Assembly: GCF_018138145.1 (NCBI RefSeq)
Contig: NZ_CP073104.1
Coordinates: 1,860,001-1,924,000, forward strand
Source: Pseudomonas sp. SCA2728.1_7
Lineage (GTDB): Bacteria > Pseudomonadota > Gammaproteobacteria > Pseudomonadales > Pseudomonadaceae
Reading direction: 5' to 3'
DNA: 64,000 nucleotides
Made by a program: the position numbers and the translations under genes. This document shows positions 45,878-59,600 of this stretch, one piece after another (position 1 is the first letter of the stretch; each line of letters begins with the position of its first letter). The notes beneath the pieces are model-generated. The model was not told where the DNA came from. It worked only from the letters and a program-made list of their open reading frames with translations, and made no database searches.

Positions 45878-46480
45878 TTAGAGGGAAATCGGTTTACGCC
45901 CGGCAAACGAATGCGCCAGCGTGCCGCCATCGACCAGCTCCAGCTCACCCCCCAACGGCACGCCGTGGGCAATCCGCGAAGCGATCAGGCCTTTGTTGTT
46001 CAGCAGCTGCGCGATGTAATGCGCCGTCGCCTCACCTTCCACCGTCGGGTTGGTCGCGAGAATGACTTCAGCAAAAGTCCCCGCCTCCTCAATCCGCGCC
46101 ATCAGTTGCGGAATACCGATCGCCTCAGGCCCCAGACCATCGAGCGGCGACAAATGCCCCTTGAGCACAAAGTAGCGGCCACGGAAGCCGGTCTGCTCGA
46201 CTGCATACACATCCATCGGCCCTTCGACCACACACAGCAACGTGTCGTCGCGGCGGGTATCGGCGCATTGCGGGCACAGATCGTCTTCGGTCAGCGTGCG
46301 GCATTGCCGGCAGTGGCCGACCCCTTCCATGGCTTGGCTGAGGGCCTGGGCCAGACGCAAACCGCCACTGCGGTCACGCTCGAGCATCTGCAACGCCATG
46401 CGCTGGGCGGTTTTCTGACCCACGCCCGGCAGAGTGCGCAAGGCGTCGATCAGTTGGCGAATCAAAGGGCTGAAGCTCAT
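45878..46480 (-). CDS. recR: Recombination mediator RecR
   Basis: A 200-residue RecFOR-pathway protein. N-terminal helix-hairpin-helix ([19 protein letters not shown]), a zinc finger ([16 protein letters not shown]), and a Toprim domain ([15 protein letters not shown]). ATG 46480 ([10 protein letters not shown]) gives the standard length; a longer form from 46498 is less likely. It normally follows ybaB; here an oxidoreductase gene intervenes. Confidence 0.95.
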   Translation of the reverse strand: MSFSPLIRQLIDALRTLPGVGQKTAQRMALQMLERDRSGGLRLAQALSQAMEGVGHCRQCRTLTEDDLCPQCADTRRDDTLLCVVEGPMDVYAVEQTGFRGRYFVLKGHLSPLDGLGPEAIGIPQLMARIEEAGTFAEVILATNPTVEGEATAHYIAQLLNNKGLIASRIAHGVPLGGELELVDGGTLAHSFAGRKPISL

Positions 46481-46546
46481 GGGTAAAAAGTCCGACAAAA
46501 CAACGAGACGCGGTTTATACCCGCGCCTCCGGCCAGCGTCAAATAC

Positions 46547-47581
46547 TCAGTCCTGGGCGACCTTCACCACCAGTTTGCCGAAGTTGCGCCCCTCCAGCAG
46601 ACCGATAAACGCCTCGGGCGCCTGCTCCAGGCCTTCCACCACGTCCTCGCGGAATTTGACCTTGCCGTCGCGCACCCACGGCACCATGTGGCTGATGAAT
46701 TCCGGCTGACGATCACCGTAGTCGTCGAAGACGATAAAGCCCTGAATCCGCACGCGCTTGGTCAGCAGAGTGCGTTGCAGCATCGGCAGACGATCCGGGC
46801 CTTGCGGCGCTTCAGAAGCGTTGTAACCGGCGATCAGACCGCACAGCGGAATGCGCGCCTTGGGGTTGAGCAACGGCACCACGGCGTCGAATACATGACC
46901 GCCGACGTTCTCGTAATAGATGTCGATGCCATCGGGACAGGCCTTGGCCAATTGCTCAGCAAAATCGGGCGCCTTGTGATCGATGCAGGCATCAAAACCC
47001 AGCTCTTCGACCACGTATTTGCATTTGTCGGCACCGCCGGCCACGCCGACCGCGCGCAGGCCTTTGATCTTCGCCACCTGGCCGACCACCGAGCCGACCG
47101 CGCCGGAGGCCGCAGCGACAACGAGGGTTTCACCTTCCTTCGGCTGGCCAATGTCCATCAGGCCCATGTACGCGGTCATCCCCGGCATGCCCAACACGCC
47201 CAGCGCCATTGAAGGACTCGGCAACCCGGCAGGGATCGGGATGATGTTGCGGCCATCGCTGATGCTGTGGCTCTGCCAACCGGTCGCACCGACCACCAGA
47301 TCGCCTTTGTGGAATTTCGGATGACGTGAATCTTCGACACGACTGACCGCGCCACCGGTCATCACTTCGCCGATTTGCACCGGCGCGGCGTAGGACGGCG
47401 CGTCACTCATGCGCCCGCGCATGTAGGGGTCGAGGGACAGATAGAGGGTTTTCAGCAGTACCTCGCCGTCCTGCAGATCCGGCAGCGCTTCGCGTTCGAG
47501 GCGGAAGTTTTCCGGGGTCGGCGCGCCGACCGGGCGCGAGGCGAGGACGAAGCGTTGGTTGAGGGTAAGAGGGTCGGACAT
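46547..47581 (-). CDS. NADP-dependent oxidoreductase, MDR/leukotriene B4 dehydrogenase-like
   Basis: A 344-residue zinc-independent medium-chain reductase: LSLDPYMRGRM, LGMPGMTAYMGL, nucleotide-binding AAASGAVGSVVGQVAKIKG, and YYENVGGHVFDAVVPLL. This group (YncB/CurA type) reduces activated double bonds. It lies between recR and ybaB, with a terminator and a decayed REP on its upstream side, so it is likely transcribed separately. Confidence 0.92.
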   Translation of the reverse strand: MSDPLTLNQRFVLASRPVGAPTPENFRLEREALPDLQDGEVLLKTLYLSLDPYMRGRMSDAPSYAAPVQIGEVMTGGAVSRVEDSRHPKFHKGDLVVGATGWQSHSISDGRNIIPIPAGLPSPSMALGVLGMPGMTAYMGLMDIGQPKEGETLVVAAASGAVGSVVGQVAKIKGLRAVGVAGGADKCKYVVEELGFDACIDHKAPDFAEQLAKACPDGIDIYYENVGGHVFDAVVPLLNPKARIPLCGLIAGYNASEAPQGPDRLPMLQRTLLTKRVRIQGFIVFDDYGDRQPEFISHMVPWVRDGKVKFREDVVEGLEQAPEAFIGLLEGRNFGKLVVKVAQD

Positions 47582-47683
47582 GTCAGCGTCTCCTGTGAAT
47601 AGTGAATTCAGCGGGTATAGGGAGCAGACCGTTGTGGCTTTTGCGCGTTCGATGTTTATTCAGTTGTACCGAGGTGAGTTCAT

Positions 47684-47750
47684 TCGCGAGCAGGCTCGCT
47701 CCCACAGGGGAATGCGTTTCAAATGTGGGAGCGCCTGCTCGCGAAGACGG
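47684..47750. repeat. REP pair, one arm deleted
   Basis: First arm TTCGCGAGCAGGCTCGCTCC (from 47684); the second, GTGGGAGCGCCTGCTCGCGA, has lost four bases of its stem (GAGC). Confidence 0.75.
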
Positions 47751-47786
47751 CCTCAAAGACACCGCACCTCCAAGAGTCGGAAACAA

Positions 47787-47814
47787 AAATGCCAGGCACA
47801 AGGCCTGGCATTTT
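47787..47814. terminator. Terminator of the dnaX-ybaB unit
   Basis: AAAATGCCAGGC / GCCTGGCATTTT stem with A- and T-runs, just downstream of ybaB on the minus strand and able to act both ways. Confidence 0.85.
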
Positions 47815-47843
47815 GTGTAGCTCATCTGCCGCCGAATGGCGAA

Positions 47844-48182
47844 TCAGAATGGCAGTTTCATACCCGCTGGCAGGTTCATGCCGGCGGTCATGTTGCCCAT
47901 TTTGTCCTGGCTGTTCTTTTCGATCTTGCGCACAGCGTCGTTGACGGCGGAGGCGATCACCGCCTCCAGCATTTCTTTGTCGTCTTCGCTCATGCCTTCA
48001 ACCAGGCTTGGGTCGATGCTCACGCTTTTCACGTCGTGACGACCGGTCATCACCACGGTGACCATGTCGCCGCCGGCCTTACCGGTGACTTCGGCGTTGG
48101 CCAGCTCTTCCTGCATCTTGGCCATTTTTTCCTGCATCTGCTGCGCCTGCTTCATCAGGCCGGCCATGCCACCTTTCATCAT
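47844..48182 (-). CDS. ybaB: YbaB/EbfC nucleoid-associated protein
   Basis: A 112-residue dimeric DNA-binding protein: N-terminal helix [20 protein letters not shown], then [23 protein letters not shown] 48182 (MMKGG) with TTGAGG upstream is chosen; a GTG at 48191 is in frame but poorly spaced. Lies 66 bases after dnaX, the usual dnaX-ybaB pairing. Confidence 0.93.
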   Translation of the reverse strand: MMKGGMAGLMKQAQQMQEKMAKMQEELANAEVTGKAGGDMVTVVMTGRHDVKSVSIDPSLVEGMSEDDKEMLEAVIASAVNDAVRKIEKNSQDKMGNMTAGMNLPAGMKLPF

Positions 48183-48216
48183 GGGAATCACCTCAAAGTA
48201 CTTGGATCAAAACAGC

Positions 48217-48237
48217 GCCCGGCCAGCAAGGCCGGGC
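48217..48237 (-). terminator. Hairpin between dnaX and ybaB
   Basis: GCCCGGCC / GGCCGGGC stem with a five-base loop, 11 bases after the dnaX stop and followed on the minus strand by a short T-run (TGTTTTG). May attenuate transcription into ybaB. Confidence 0.45.
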
Positions 48238-48248
48238 ACCTTCAGTTA

Positions 48249-50351
48249 TTAGCCTTGGGCGACCAAGGCGTCGACAGGTTCAATAGTATCGTGTCGCACC
48301 ACCGCGCCGAACTGCTGAACCATCTGCTGGATGAACGGATCGCCGTGAATCGACTCTTCCGCTTCGCGCTGACGGTTGGCGCGGCGACGGGACGCGGCCT
48401 GGGCCGGGGTTTCCTGCTCGGGCTTGATCAGTTCGATGGTCAGGCTCAGCGTGCGACCGTGGAACTGGTTCAACGCATCGTTGAGACGTCGCTGCTGCGT
48501 GGCGTTGAACAGTGCGCTGTGCGCCGGATCGAGGTGCATCAGCCAATGATCGCCATCGACCGCGATCAATGTGCAGTTGGCGGCGATGCTGCCGGTCATG
48601 CCGGAGATCGGCAGTTTCGGGAACAGCTCCAGCCATTGCAACGCCAGACCTGTGGCCGGCGCCGCAGCCGGTTCTGGCTCGGGTTCCGGTTCGGGATCAG
48701 CGGCGTGTTCGCTGGCCAACTCGTCGAGGTAGCTGTACGCCGAATCCATGTCCGGTTCGATGTAATCCTCGTCCAGCGGCGGCTCGTCGTCCAGATCAAT
48801 GCCCGGCGTGGCGGCATCGACCTCGGCGACCGACGGCTCGGGAATCGGTGCGGCGGCCCACTCTGGCGCCTCCGGAACCACGCTGTCCGGGGTCGGCAAC
48901 GGCATCGGCGGCAAATCAGGTTGCTCGGCGGTGGTTTCCAGCACCGGTTCGACGGCAGGTTGCTGCGCGGGTTCGGGCTCTGGCTCCGCCTCGGGCTCTA
49001 CCGGGTCATTCCACGGCAGGTCGACGACGACTTCGGCAACGACAGGCGCAGGCTCAGGTTCTGGCGCGGCAACAGGAGCAACCGGCGCGGGCTCGGGAGC
49101 CGGTGCTGGTGCTGGTGCTGCCACGGGTGCCGGAGCTGGAGCCGGCGCAGCAGCCGCAGCAACTACCGGCGCAGGTTTCGGCGCGGCAGCCACGGAGTTT
49201 GCGGAATCAACTGTGGCCTGGCTGATCCCCACTGGCTTTAGCGGTTGCCTCGGTGCGTCTGCCGTATCTGCCGGCCGGAAAGCCAGCATCCGCAGCAGGA
49301 CCATTTCGAAACCGCCACGAGGATCCGGCGCCAGCGGCAAATCGCGGCGACCGATCAGGCCCATCTGGTAATAGAACTGCACATCTTCGGCCGGCAAGGC
49401 CTGCGCCAATGCCAACACGCGATCGCGGTCGCCATGCCCGTTGTCGACACCTTCCGGCAGCGCCTGAGCGATGGCCACCCGGTGCAATACGTTGAGAATT
49501 TCCGAGAGCACGCCGTTCCAGTCCGGGCCTTGCTCGGCCAAGTGACGCACGGCTTCGAGCAACGCCTTGGCGTCGCCTTCGATCAACGAATGCAGGACGT
49601 CGTAGACCTGACCGTGATCCAGCGTACCGAGCATTGCCCGCACGTCGGTGGCGAGCACCTTGCCTTCACCGAAGGCAATCGCCTGATCGGTCAGGCTCAT
49701 GGCGTCACGCATCGAACCGTCAGCGGCGCGACCGAGCAACCACAGTGCATCGTCTTCGAACGGCACGTTTTCGGCGGTCAGGACGTGGGTCAAATGCTCG
49801 ACCACGCGCTCCGGCGTCATGTTCTTCAGCGAGAACTGCAGGCAGCGCGACAAAATCGTTGCCGGAAGTTTCTGCGGATCAGTGGTCGCGAGGATGAACT
49901 TGACGTACGGCGGCGGTTCTTCGAGGGTTTTCAGCAGCGCATTGAAGGAATGGCTGGAAAGCATGTGCACTTCGTCGATCAGGTAGACCTTGAAGCGCCC
50001 ACGGCTTGGCGCGTACTGCACGTTGTCGAGCAGCTCGCGGGTGTCTTCGACCTTGGTGCGGCTCGCGGCGTCGATCTCGATCAGGTCGACGAAACGACCC
50101 TCGTCGATTTCACGGCACACCGAGCACTCGCCGCACGGGCTGGAAGTGATACCTGTCTCACAGTTCAGGCATTTGGCAATGATCCGCGCAATCGTGGTTT
50201 TACCCACCCCGCGCGTACCGGTGAACAGGTACGCGTGGTGCAGCCGCTGGCTGTCCAAGGCATTGATCAGAGCCTTGAGCACATGGGTCTGGCCGACCAT
50301 TTCGCGGAACGAGCGCGGACGCCATTTACGTGCAAGAACCTGATAACTCAT
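48249..50351 (-). CDS. dnaX: DNA polymerase III gamma/tau subunit
   Basis: A 700-residue clamp-loader ATPase. Walker A GTRGVGKTTIA (near 45-55), zinc module CLNCETGITSSPCGECSVC, Walker B VYLIDEVHML and sensor ATTDPQKLP, then domain III to about 370. A long Pro/Ala/Glu linker (about 400-540) precedes the C-terminal tau domains. ATG 50351 (MSYQVLARKW) is standard. I looked for but did not identify an A-rich slippery site for a gamma product. Confidence 0.96.
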   Translation of the reverse strand: MSYQVLARKWRPRSFREMVGQTHVLKALINALDSQRLHHAYLFTGTRGVGKTTIARIIAKCLNCETGITSSPCGECSVCREIDEGRFVDLIEIDAASRTKVEDTRELLDNVQYAPSRGRFKVYLIDEVHMLSSHSFNALLKTLEEPPPYVKFILATTDPQKLPATILSRCLQFSLKNMTPERVVEHLTHVLTAENVPFEDDALWLLGRAADGSMRDAMSLTDQAIAFGEGKVLATDVRAMLGTLDHGQVYDVLHSLIEGDAKALLEAVRHLAEQGPDWNGVLSEILNVLHRVAIAQALPEGVDNGHGDRDRVLALAQALPAEDVQFYYQMGLIGRRDLPLAPDPRGGFEMVLLRMLAFRPADTADAPRQPLKPVGISQATVDSANSVAAAPKPAPVVAAAAAPAPAPAPVAAPAPAPAPEPAPVAPVAAPEPEPAPVVAEVVVDLPWNDPVEPEAEPEPEPAQQPAVEPVLETTAEQPDLPPMPLPTPDSVVPEAPEWAAAPIPEPSVAEVDAATPGIDLDDEPPLDEDYIEPDMDSAYSYLDELASEHAADPEPEPEPEPAAAPATGLALQWLELFPKLPISGMTGSIAANCTLIAVDGDHWLMHLDPAHSALFNATQQRRLNDALNQFHGRTLSLTIELIKPEQETPAQAASRRRANRQREAEESIHGDPFIQQMVQQFGAVVRHDTIEPVDALVAQG

Positions 50352-50496
50352 CGAAAACCGTCGCAACGAAGGAAGCTGAAGCGGCTAATGCTAGCGGAGC
50401 AAGGGCAAAATTGCATCCGGTGTCCTCGTCTAATATGGCTAAGCTGCATCAGCAGAGGCTTTTATCGGCTCGGGATCGGGAATTACCGGAGCGTTT

Positions 50497-51246
50497 ATGC
50501 GTTGGGCCTTGGGGGCACTACTGGCAATCAGCCTGAGCGTGAGGGCAGCGGAAACCCCGTTGCGCTTCGCCATGCCCGACAGCTGGGCGATGCCGATGGT
50601 GCAATACGAACGCGGCCGCCCGACCCAGGGCATCCTCTATGACCTGATGCTCAGCCTCACCACCCAGGTCGGCGTACCGGCCGAGTTTCACGTCCTGCCC
50701 CGCGGCCGCGTGCAGAGCGCCATGGAACATGGCGAGATCGACGTGCGCTGCTATGCCGCACAGTCGTGGCTGCCGAATCAGTCGGGGGACTACATCTGGA
50801 GTCTGCCGTTGTTCTTCCAGCGCGATCTGTTGATCAGGCGCAAGGATCAACCTGCCAGTGTCGTCCCCGCGCATTTGCCCCGCCAATCCATCGGCACCGT
50901 TCTGGGCTACACCTACCCTACCCTGCAACCGCTGTTCGACGCTGATCGGCTGCAACGTGAAGATGCGCGCAATCAGGAGCAGGTGTTGGAGAAGCTGCTG
51001 GCCGGGCGTTATCGCTATGCGGTGAGCAATCAGTGGACGCTGGACTGGTTTAACCAGCGCTTGATGCCTGAGGAGCAACTGCAAGGGGTCGCGGTGTTGC
51101 AGGAGCAGAAAGTCGGCTGCTATGTGAGGAATGATCCGAAAGTGCCGGTGCAGCGGATTTTGCGCACGTTGTTGCGGATGAAAATGTCGGGGGAGATTGA
51201 TGAGATTATCCGGCTCTATACCGGGTCCTCTGAAGCCACCCCATAA
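50497..51246 (+). CDS. Periplasmic substrate-binding protein (amino-acid type)
   Basis: A 249-residue protein with a signal peptide (MRWALGALLAISLSVRAAE, cut near residue 18) and the SBP-bac-3 layout: PLRFAMPDSWAMPM, GILYDLMLSLT, HGEIDVRCYAAQ, then GTVLGYTYPTL and a C-terminal IIRLYTG. No permease or ATPase is next to it, so it may be an orphan solute sensor or binding protein. It is divergent from dnaX by 145 bases. Confidence 0.85.
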   Translation: MRWALGALLAISLSVRAAETPLRFAMPDSWAMPMVQYERGRPTQGILYDLMLSLTTQVGVPAEFHVLPRGRVQSAMEHGEIDVRCYAAQSWLPNQSGDYIWSLPLFFQRDLLIRRKDQPASVVPAHLPRQSIGTVLGYTYPTLQPLFDADRLQREDARNQEQVLEKLLAGRYRYAVSNQWTLDWFNQRLMPEEQLQGVAVLQEQKVGCYVRNDPKVPVQRILRTLLRMKMSGEIDEIIRLYTGSSEATP

Positions 51247-51250
51247 CCCC

Positions 51251-51343
51251 TTGTAGGAGTGAGCCTGCTCGCGATGGCGTCCTGTCAGCCAATAATGAAT
51301 TAACTGATCCACCGCCATCGCGAGCAGGCTCACTCCTACAGGG
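51251..51343. repeat. Paired REP palindromes, GGAGTGAG subtype
   Basis: Inverted TAGGAGTGAGCCTGCTCGCG and CGCGAGCAGGCTCACTCCTA after the substrate-binding protein gene. Confidence 0.85.
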
Positions 51344-51373
51344 GATTTGTGTCGGATTCATAAATCGCAGACA

Positions 51374-51405
51374 CAAAAAAACCGCAGTGGGCGAAACCCA
51401 TGCAG
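51374..51405 (-). terminator. Terminator of the SRP RNA gene
   Basis: Minus strand ACTGCATGGG / CCCACTGCGG imperfect stem around TTTCG, followed by seven T residues. Confidence 0.8.
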
Positions 51406-51437
51406 TTCGATTGAAGCGTTCGATTGTTCGTTAAGGT

Positions 51438-51547
51438 GGTAACCCCACCAGCCACACCCCGGCACACAATGTTCCCGCTGTGGCTGCTGCCTTCCGGCTC
51501 TGACCAGGTTCACGGGTAATCGTTGCGGGGGGACCGATGGGGTCACC
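51438..51547 (-). ncRNA. ffs: Signal recognition particle 4.5S RNA
   Basis: The minus strand contains the conserved domain IV: ACCTGGTCAGAGCCGGAAGG and AGCAGCCACAG, with the GGAA tetraloop and A-rich internal loop that bind Ffh. Outer arms GGTGACCCC and GGGGTTACC pair to close the hairpin of about 110 bases. This gene lies near dnaX/ybaB in many pseudomonads. Confidence 0.95.
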
Positions 51548-51579
51548 ATAACGACGCTTGCCTGTCGGCGAGCCGCGCC

Positions 51580-51607
51580 ATTGTACCTATCTGAGACGAA
51601 GTTACAA
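51580..51607 (-). promoter_or_regulatory. Sigma-70 promoter of ffs
   Basis: Minus strand TTGTAA (51602-51607), 16 bases, TACAAT (51580-51585). A start near 51573 leaves a 5' leader of about 25 bases before the mature RNA, like the RNase P-processed leader of E. coli 4.5S RNA. Confidence 0.7.
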
Positions 51608-51673
51608 CCGTTGGTTGCAGATTAAAAATATGAATTGCTTCAAGGACATAAAGATCGCAGCCCACGCCAGTGC

Positions 51674-52837
51674 CTACAGGGCCAACACCTCATCCGCCCT
51701 GCCGCCCGCCTGCTGGATCACCAGATGAATGAAGTGCAGCTTGGCAATCGCCGGCGCCGGCAGCACGAACGGGTAGAAATCCGGCTGGCCCATGCTGCGT
51801 GACAGCTCATTGAGCATCCCCGCCAGTTCGATCCACGCGTTGACGAACGACAGGAACGCCTCGCCACCGGGATGCTCCGGATCGTACAGCGTGCTGGTGG
51901 GAAACGGCTTGTAATCAAAATCCATTTCCCGCGCGCTCATGCCGAAGCCCAGCGCCGTGTCCACCGCGTCCATCATGTGCAGGTAATGCGCCCAGGTTTC
52001 CGCCCAGTCTTCCCACGGGTGCATGGTCGCGTAGGCGCTGACGTAGTGCTGCGGCCAGTCCAGCGGTGCGCCTTGCTGATAGTGACGGTCCAGCGCCTCG
52101 GCGTAACTGGCGCGTTCGTCGCCGAACAGGCTGCGGAATGAATCGAGCCAGGGGCCGTTGGCGATCAGGCGATCCCAGTAATAGTGGCCGACCTCATGGC
52201 GAAAATGCCCGAGCAGTGTGCGATAGGGTTCATGCATCGCCGCCCTCACCTGCTCACGGTGGGCATCGTCGGCTTCTTTGATGTCGAGGGTGATCAGGCC
52301 GTTGGCGTGGCCGGTCATCGGTGCGTTGCCTTCGAGGTCGACGCCAATGAAGTCGAACGCCAACCCGGTGTCTTCATCGACGCTTTTCGGGATGACTTGC
52401 AGGCCGAGGGTGATCAGTTGCGCGACGAGGCGACGCTTGGCGATTTCGACTTTACGCCAGCGCTCGGGGTTGTCTGGATCGGACAAGTCGGGGATGGTGC
52501 GATTGAGGCTGCAGGCGACGCACAGGCTGTCGTGATCGTTGGCCGGCAGCAGCCAGTTGCACGCGGCGGGCGTGTCGAGGTTGGCGCAGCGGCGGAACAA
52601 TCCCGAGTCGGGATCGGCGTCGAGCGTCCAGGTGCCCTCGTACGGCCCGGGCTGCAGCGAAGTCAGGCGACTTTCTTCCGGTTGATAACCGAGTAAAGCG
52701 TTACAGGCCAGGCACTGGCTGTTGCGAAAGAACAGCGACTGGCCGCAGCGGCACGGCCAGACTTTGCTGTTGCGTGAGGATTCGCCCATGAACGGCGCGA
52801 TGATGCGGGAACTGAGCTGCTCGAAAAAGCGGTGCAT
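51674..52837 (-). CDS. Putative zinc-binding metallopeptidase with zinc-ribbon N-terminus
   Basis: A 387-residue protein of the family annotated 'putative zinc-binding metallopeptidase' (zinc_ribbon plus DUF2248-type). C29, C31, C42 and C45 form one ribbon (PCRCGQ, CLACN), and C84, C93, C106, C109 a second set. The HExxH site is H214-E215-x-x-H218 in FRHEVGHYYW. Activity has not been assigned. It is transcribed divergently from nothing nearby and precedes the ligA region. Confidence 0.85.
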   Translation of the reverse strand: MHRFFEQLSSRIIAPFMGESSRNSKVWPCRCGQSLFFRNSQCLACNALLGYQPEESRLTSLQPGPYEGTWTLDADPDSGLFRRCANLDTPAACNWLLPANDHDSLCVACSLNRTIPDLSDPDNPERWRKVEIAKRRLVAQLITLGLQVIPKSVDEDTGLAFDFIGVDLEGNAPMTGHANGLITLDIKEADDAHREQVRAAMHEPYRTLLGHFRHEVGHYYWDRLIANGPWLDSFRSLFGDERASYAEALDRHYQQGAPLDWPQHYVSAYATMHPWEDWAETWAHYLHMMDAVDTALGFGMSAREMDFDYKPFPTSTLYDPEHPGGEAFLSFVNAWIELAGMLNELSRSMGQPDFYPFVLPAPAIAKLHFIHLVIQQAGGRADEVLAL

Positions 52838-52897
52838 GGCGATCTCTCCCTGGGGCTTGCCAAGACTAGATCATTCCCATGACAACATCGTTCCCGC

Positions 52898-56391
<3,494 letters not shown>

Positions 56392-56650
56392 GTAATCCCG
56401 TGCCTCTATAAAAAATGCTGAAAAATAAGGGGTTTACATTGTGCAAACCGCTTTAAAACGTGGCGCCAACTCTATGTTCTGACAGGCGTTTTGCCCACGT
56501 ATACGAAAAATTGACATTAAACTAGCACGACCAAAGACAACTTTACACCGTCTGTCTCATTGGCTTGCGCGAATATGTCGATTGGCCAGCAAGTCGAACC
56601 CGGTAAAAAAGTCCTACAACCCTCAATTACCTTTCCGACACCACGCTGGC

Positions 56651-59600
56651 TCAGGCGTCCACCATCGCCATCGCCTCCTCGACATCCACGGCCACCAGTC
56701 GCGAACAACCCGGTTCATGCATCGTTACGCCCATCAACTGCTCGGCCATTTCCATGGCGATCTTGTTGTGGGTGATATAGATGAACTGCACGGTCTGCGA
56801 CATCTCTTTGACCAAGCGTGCGTAGCGTCCAACGTTAGCGTCATCCAGTGGCGCGTCAACCTCATCGAGCATGCAGAACGGCGCCGGGTTCAATTTGAAG
56901 ATGGCAAACACCAGTGCCAGCGCGGTCAAGGCTTTTTCCCCGCCGGAGAGCAAATGGATGGTGCTGTTCTTCTTCCCTGGCGGCTGCGCCATGATCGTTA
57001 CCCCTGTATCGAGTAGATCTTCGCCCGTCAGTTCCAAATACGCGCGCCCGCCACCGAAAACTTTTGGAAAAAGTGCCTGTAAACCACCGTTGATCTGATC
57101 AAAGGTATCTTTGAAACGGTTACGGGTTTCCTTGTCGATCTTGCGAATGACGTTTTCAAGCGTCTCCAGTGCTTCGACCAGATCGGCGTCTTGAGCATCC
57201 AGATAACGTTTACGCTCGGACTGTTGCGTGTATTCATCGATGGCCGCGAGGTTGATCGCGCCCAGGCGCTGTATCCGCGCGTTGATGCGTTCGAGTTCGT
57301 CTTCGGCTTCGCGTTCACTGGCTTGCGCGGTTAATGTCGCGAGCACGCCATTCAGATCGTAGCCGTCCTCGAGCAGTTGATCCTGCAAGGCCTTGCGGCG
57401 CACGGTCAGCGCTTGCCATTCCATACGCTGCTGTTCGAGTTGGCCGCGAATCAGCTGCGATTGCTGCTCGGCCTGAGTCCGGCGTTTTTCCGCGTCGCGC
57501 AATTCGCGGTCGGCGTCTTCGAGGGCGATCTGCGCGGTCTTGAGTTCTTCGTCGACGGTCATGCGCTTGTCGAGCAGTTCTTCGAGCTTCAGGCGCAGCT
57601 CTTCCAGCGGCGCCTCGCCCTCCTCCAGATTGAGACTCAACTGTTCGCGCTTTTCAGTGAGGCGCTCGGCCTGCATTTCCAGACGCTCAAGCGCCTGACG
57701 CGTGGAGTCGTGCTGCGCGCGCAACGAGCCAAGACGCACGGCCAGTTGATGGGCGTGATCCTTGTGCTGCCGCGCCTCCTGGCGCACGCGGTCGAGGCGT
57801 TCGCGCAGGCTGTCGCGTTGGGCCAGCAGCAACTCACGCTGCTCGGTGTCCAGCGCCATGGCATCCAGCGCTTCCTGCAATTGCATGCGCGCTTCGCCGA
57901 TCTGTTCGTGCTCGAGTTCGCGTTGCTCGCCGAGTTCGACCAGCTCTTCATCGAGGCGAGTACGACGCAGGGTCAACTGTTCAGCCTTGGCTTTACCGGC
58001 GGACAGCTGTGCTTTCAATTCGCCTTGCTGACGCGCTTCGTCTTGCAGCAAACGGCGCAAATGCTCGCGACCGTTTTCCTGCTGACGCTGTTGCGCGCGC
58101 AGGGTTTGCAGACGGGTTTCCATGGCCTCGACCGTGGCTTCTTTTTCTTCGCGCTCAAGGTGCAGCGCTTCGATTTCCTGACCCCGGGCGAGCATGCCGC
58201 TTTCTGCTTCGCTGGCGCGTCGTACGCGTAAAAAGTGCCGACCGACCCAGTAACCGTCGCGGCTGATCAGGCTCTCGCCAGCGCTCAACTGCCCGCGCAA
58301 GGCCAACGCCTGCTCAAGACTGTCGACCGGTTTGACCTGACCGAGCCACGGCGACAGATCGATCTGCGCGTCGACCTTGTCGAGCAAGCTGCCCGCCACG
58401 CGCACGCCATCGCTGGCCGGGCTGAGCAGGCGCAGATCGCCCTGAGTAAAACCGGACAAATCGAAGCCGCTGAAATCGTCGACCAGCACCGCTTGCAGGT
58501 CAGCGCCGAGCACGGTTTCCACCGCCAGTTCCCAACCGGCCTCGACCTTCAGGCCTTCGGCCAGACGTGGACGCTCGGCGAGATTGTGCTCCTTCAGCCA
58601 TTCGGCGGTGCCGGTGCCCGGGTCGAGCGCGGCTTGCTGCAAAGCTTCGAGGGATGCGAGGCGACCATTGAGGCGCTGCAAATCGCCCTGCGCCTGTTGC
58701 TGCGCGGTCAACGCCTGCTGCAATTCCTGTCGCAGTTGTTCGAGTTTTTCGACCTGCGCTTCTTCGCTGGTCTGCAAATCTTCGAGGGTCGCTTCGGACT
58801 CGGCGAGCTGCTCATTGAGTTCCATGATCGCCGCGTCTTCCGGGTCGGCCGAAAGTAACGCGCGCTCTTCGCCGAGACGCTTTTGCCGATCAGCGAGACG
58901 CTCCATGCTGGTTTCCAGCTGCTGGATACGCGACTGCTGCACTTCGGCCTGACGACGCGGTTCGGCGGCGGTCAGGTTGAAGGCGTCCCACTGTTCCTGC
59001 CAGCCGTGCATCACGGATTCGGAGTCTTCCAGCGCAGCGGCGGCTTCTTCGGCGGCGGCGCTGGTGACTTCCTGCTCGGGGGTGAGCATGTCCAGCTCTT
59101 CGCCGAGGGTCAGCAGCAACGTGCGGTCGTGGCCCAGATGGGATTCGGTTTCCAGGCGTGCACGTTCGGCTTCTTTCAAGTCGTCCTGCAACTGCCGCAG
59201 ACGTTGCTGGCCGTGCTGGATACTTTGCTCGACCCGGGCGATGTCGCCGCCGACCGAATAGAAGCGCCCCTGCACCAGATTGAAGCGTTCGGACAGGTCA
59301 TGGTGACCGTCGCGCAGGCGCTCGATGGCCGCGTCAGCATTACGCTGCTCGGCGACCAGCGCTTCGAAACTGATTTCCTGGGTGCCGATGATCGACTCGC
59401 GCTGGCCAACCTGATCATTCAGATCCTGCCAGCGAAGGGCCGACAGTTGCGCCTTGAGCTGACGCTCCTCGGCTTTGAATTCTTGGTACTTCTTCGCCGC
59501 TTCGGCCTGACGGTGCAGGCGTTCGAGTTGACGTTCCAGTTCGTCGCGCAGGTCGGTCAGACGCGCGAGGTTTTCGTGGGTGCGGCGGATGCGGTTTTCA

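Noticed and set aside
47559..49241. Plus-strand frame of about 560 residues opposite dnaX
   Set aside because: It is antisense to dnaX and ybaB; its Arg-rich and Gly-rich stretches are the complement of the DnaX Pro/Ala linker.
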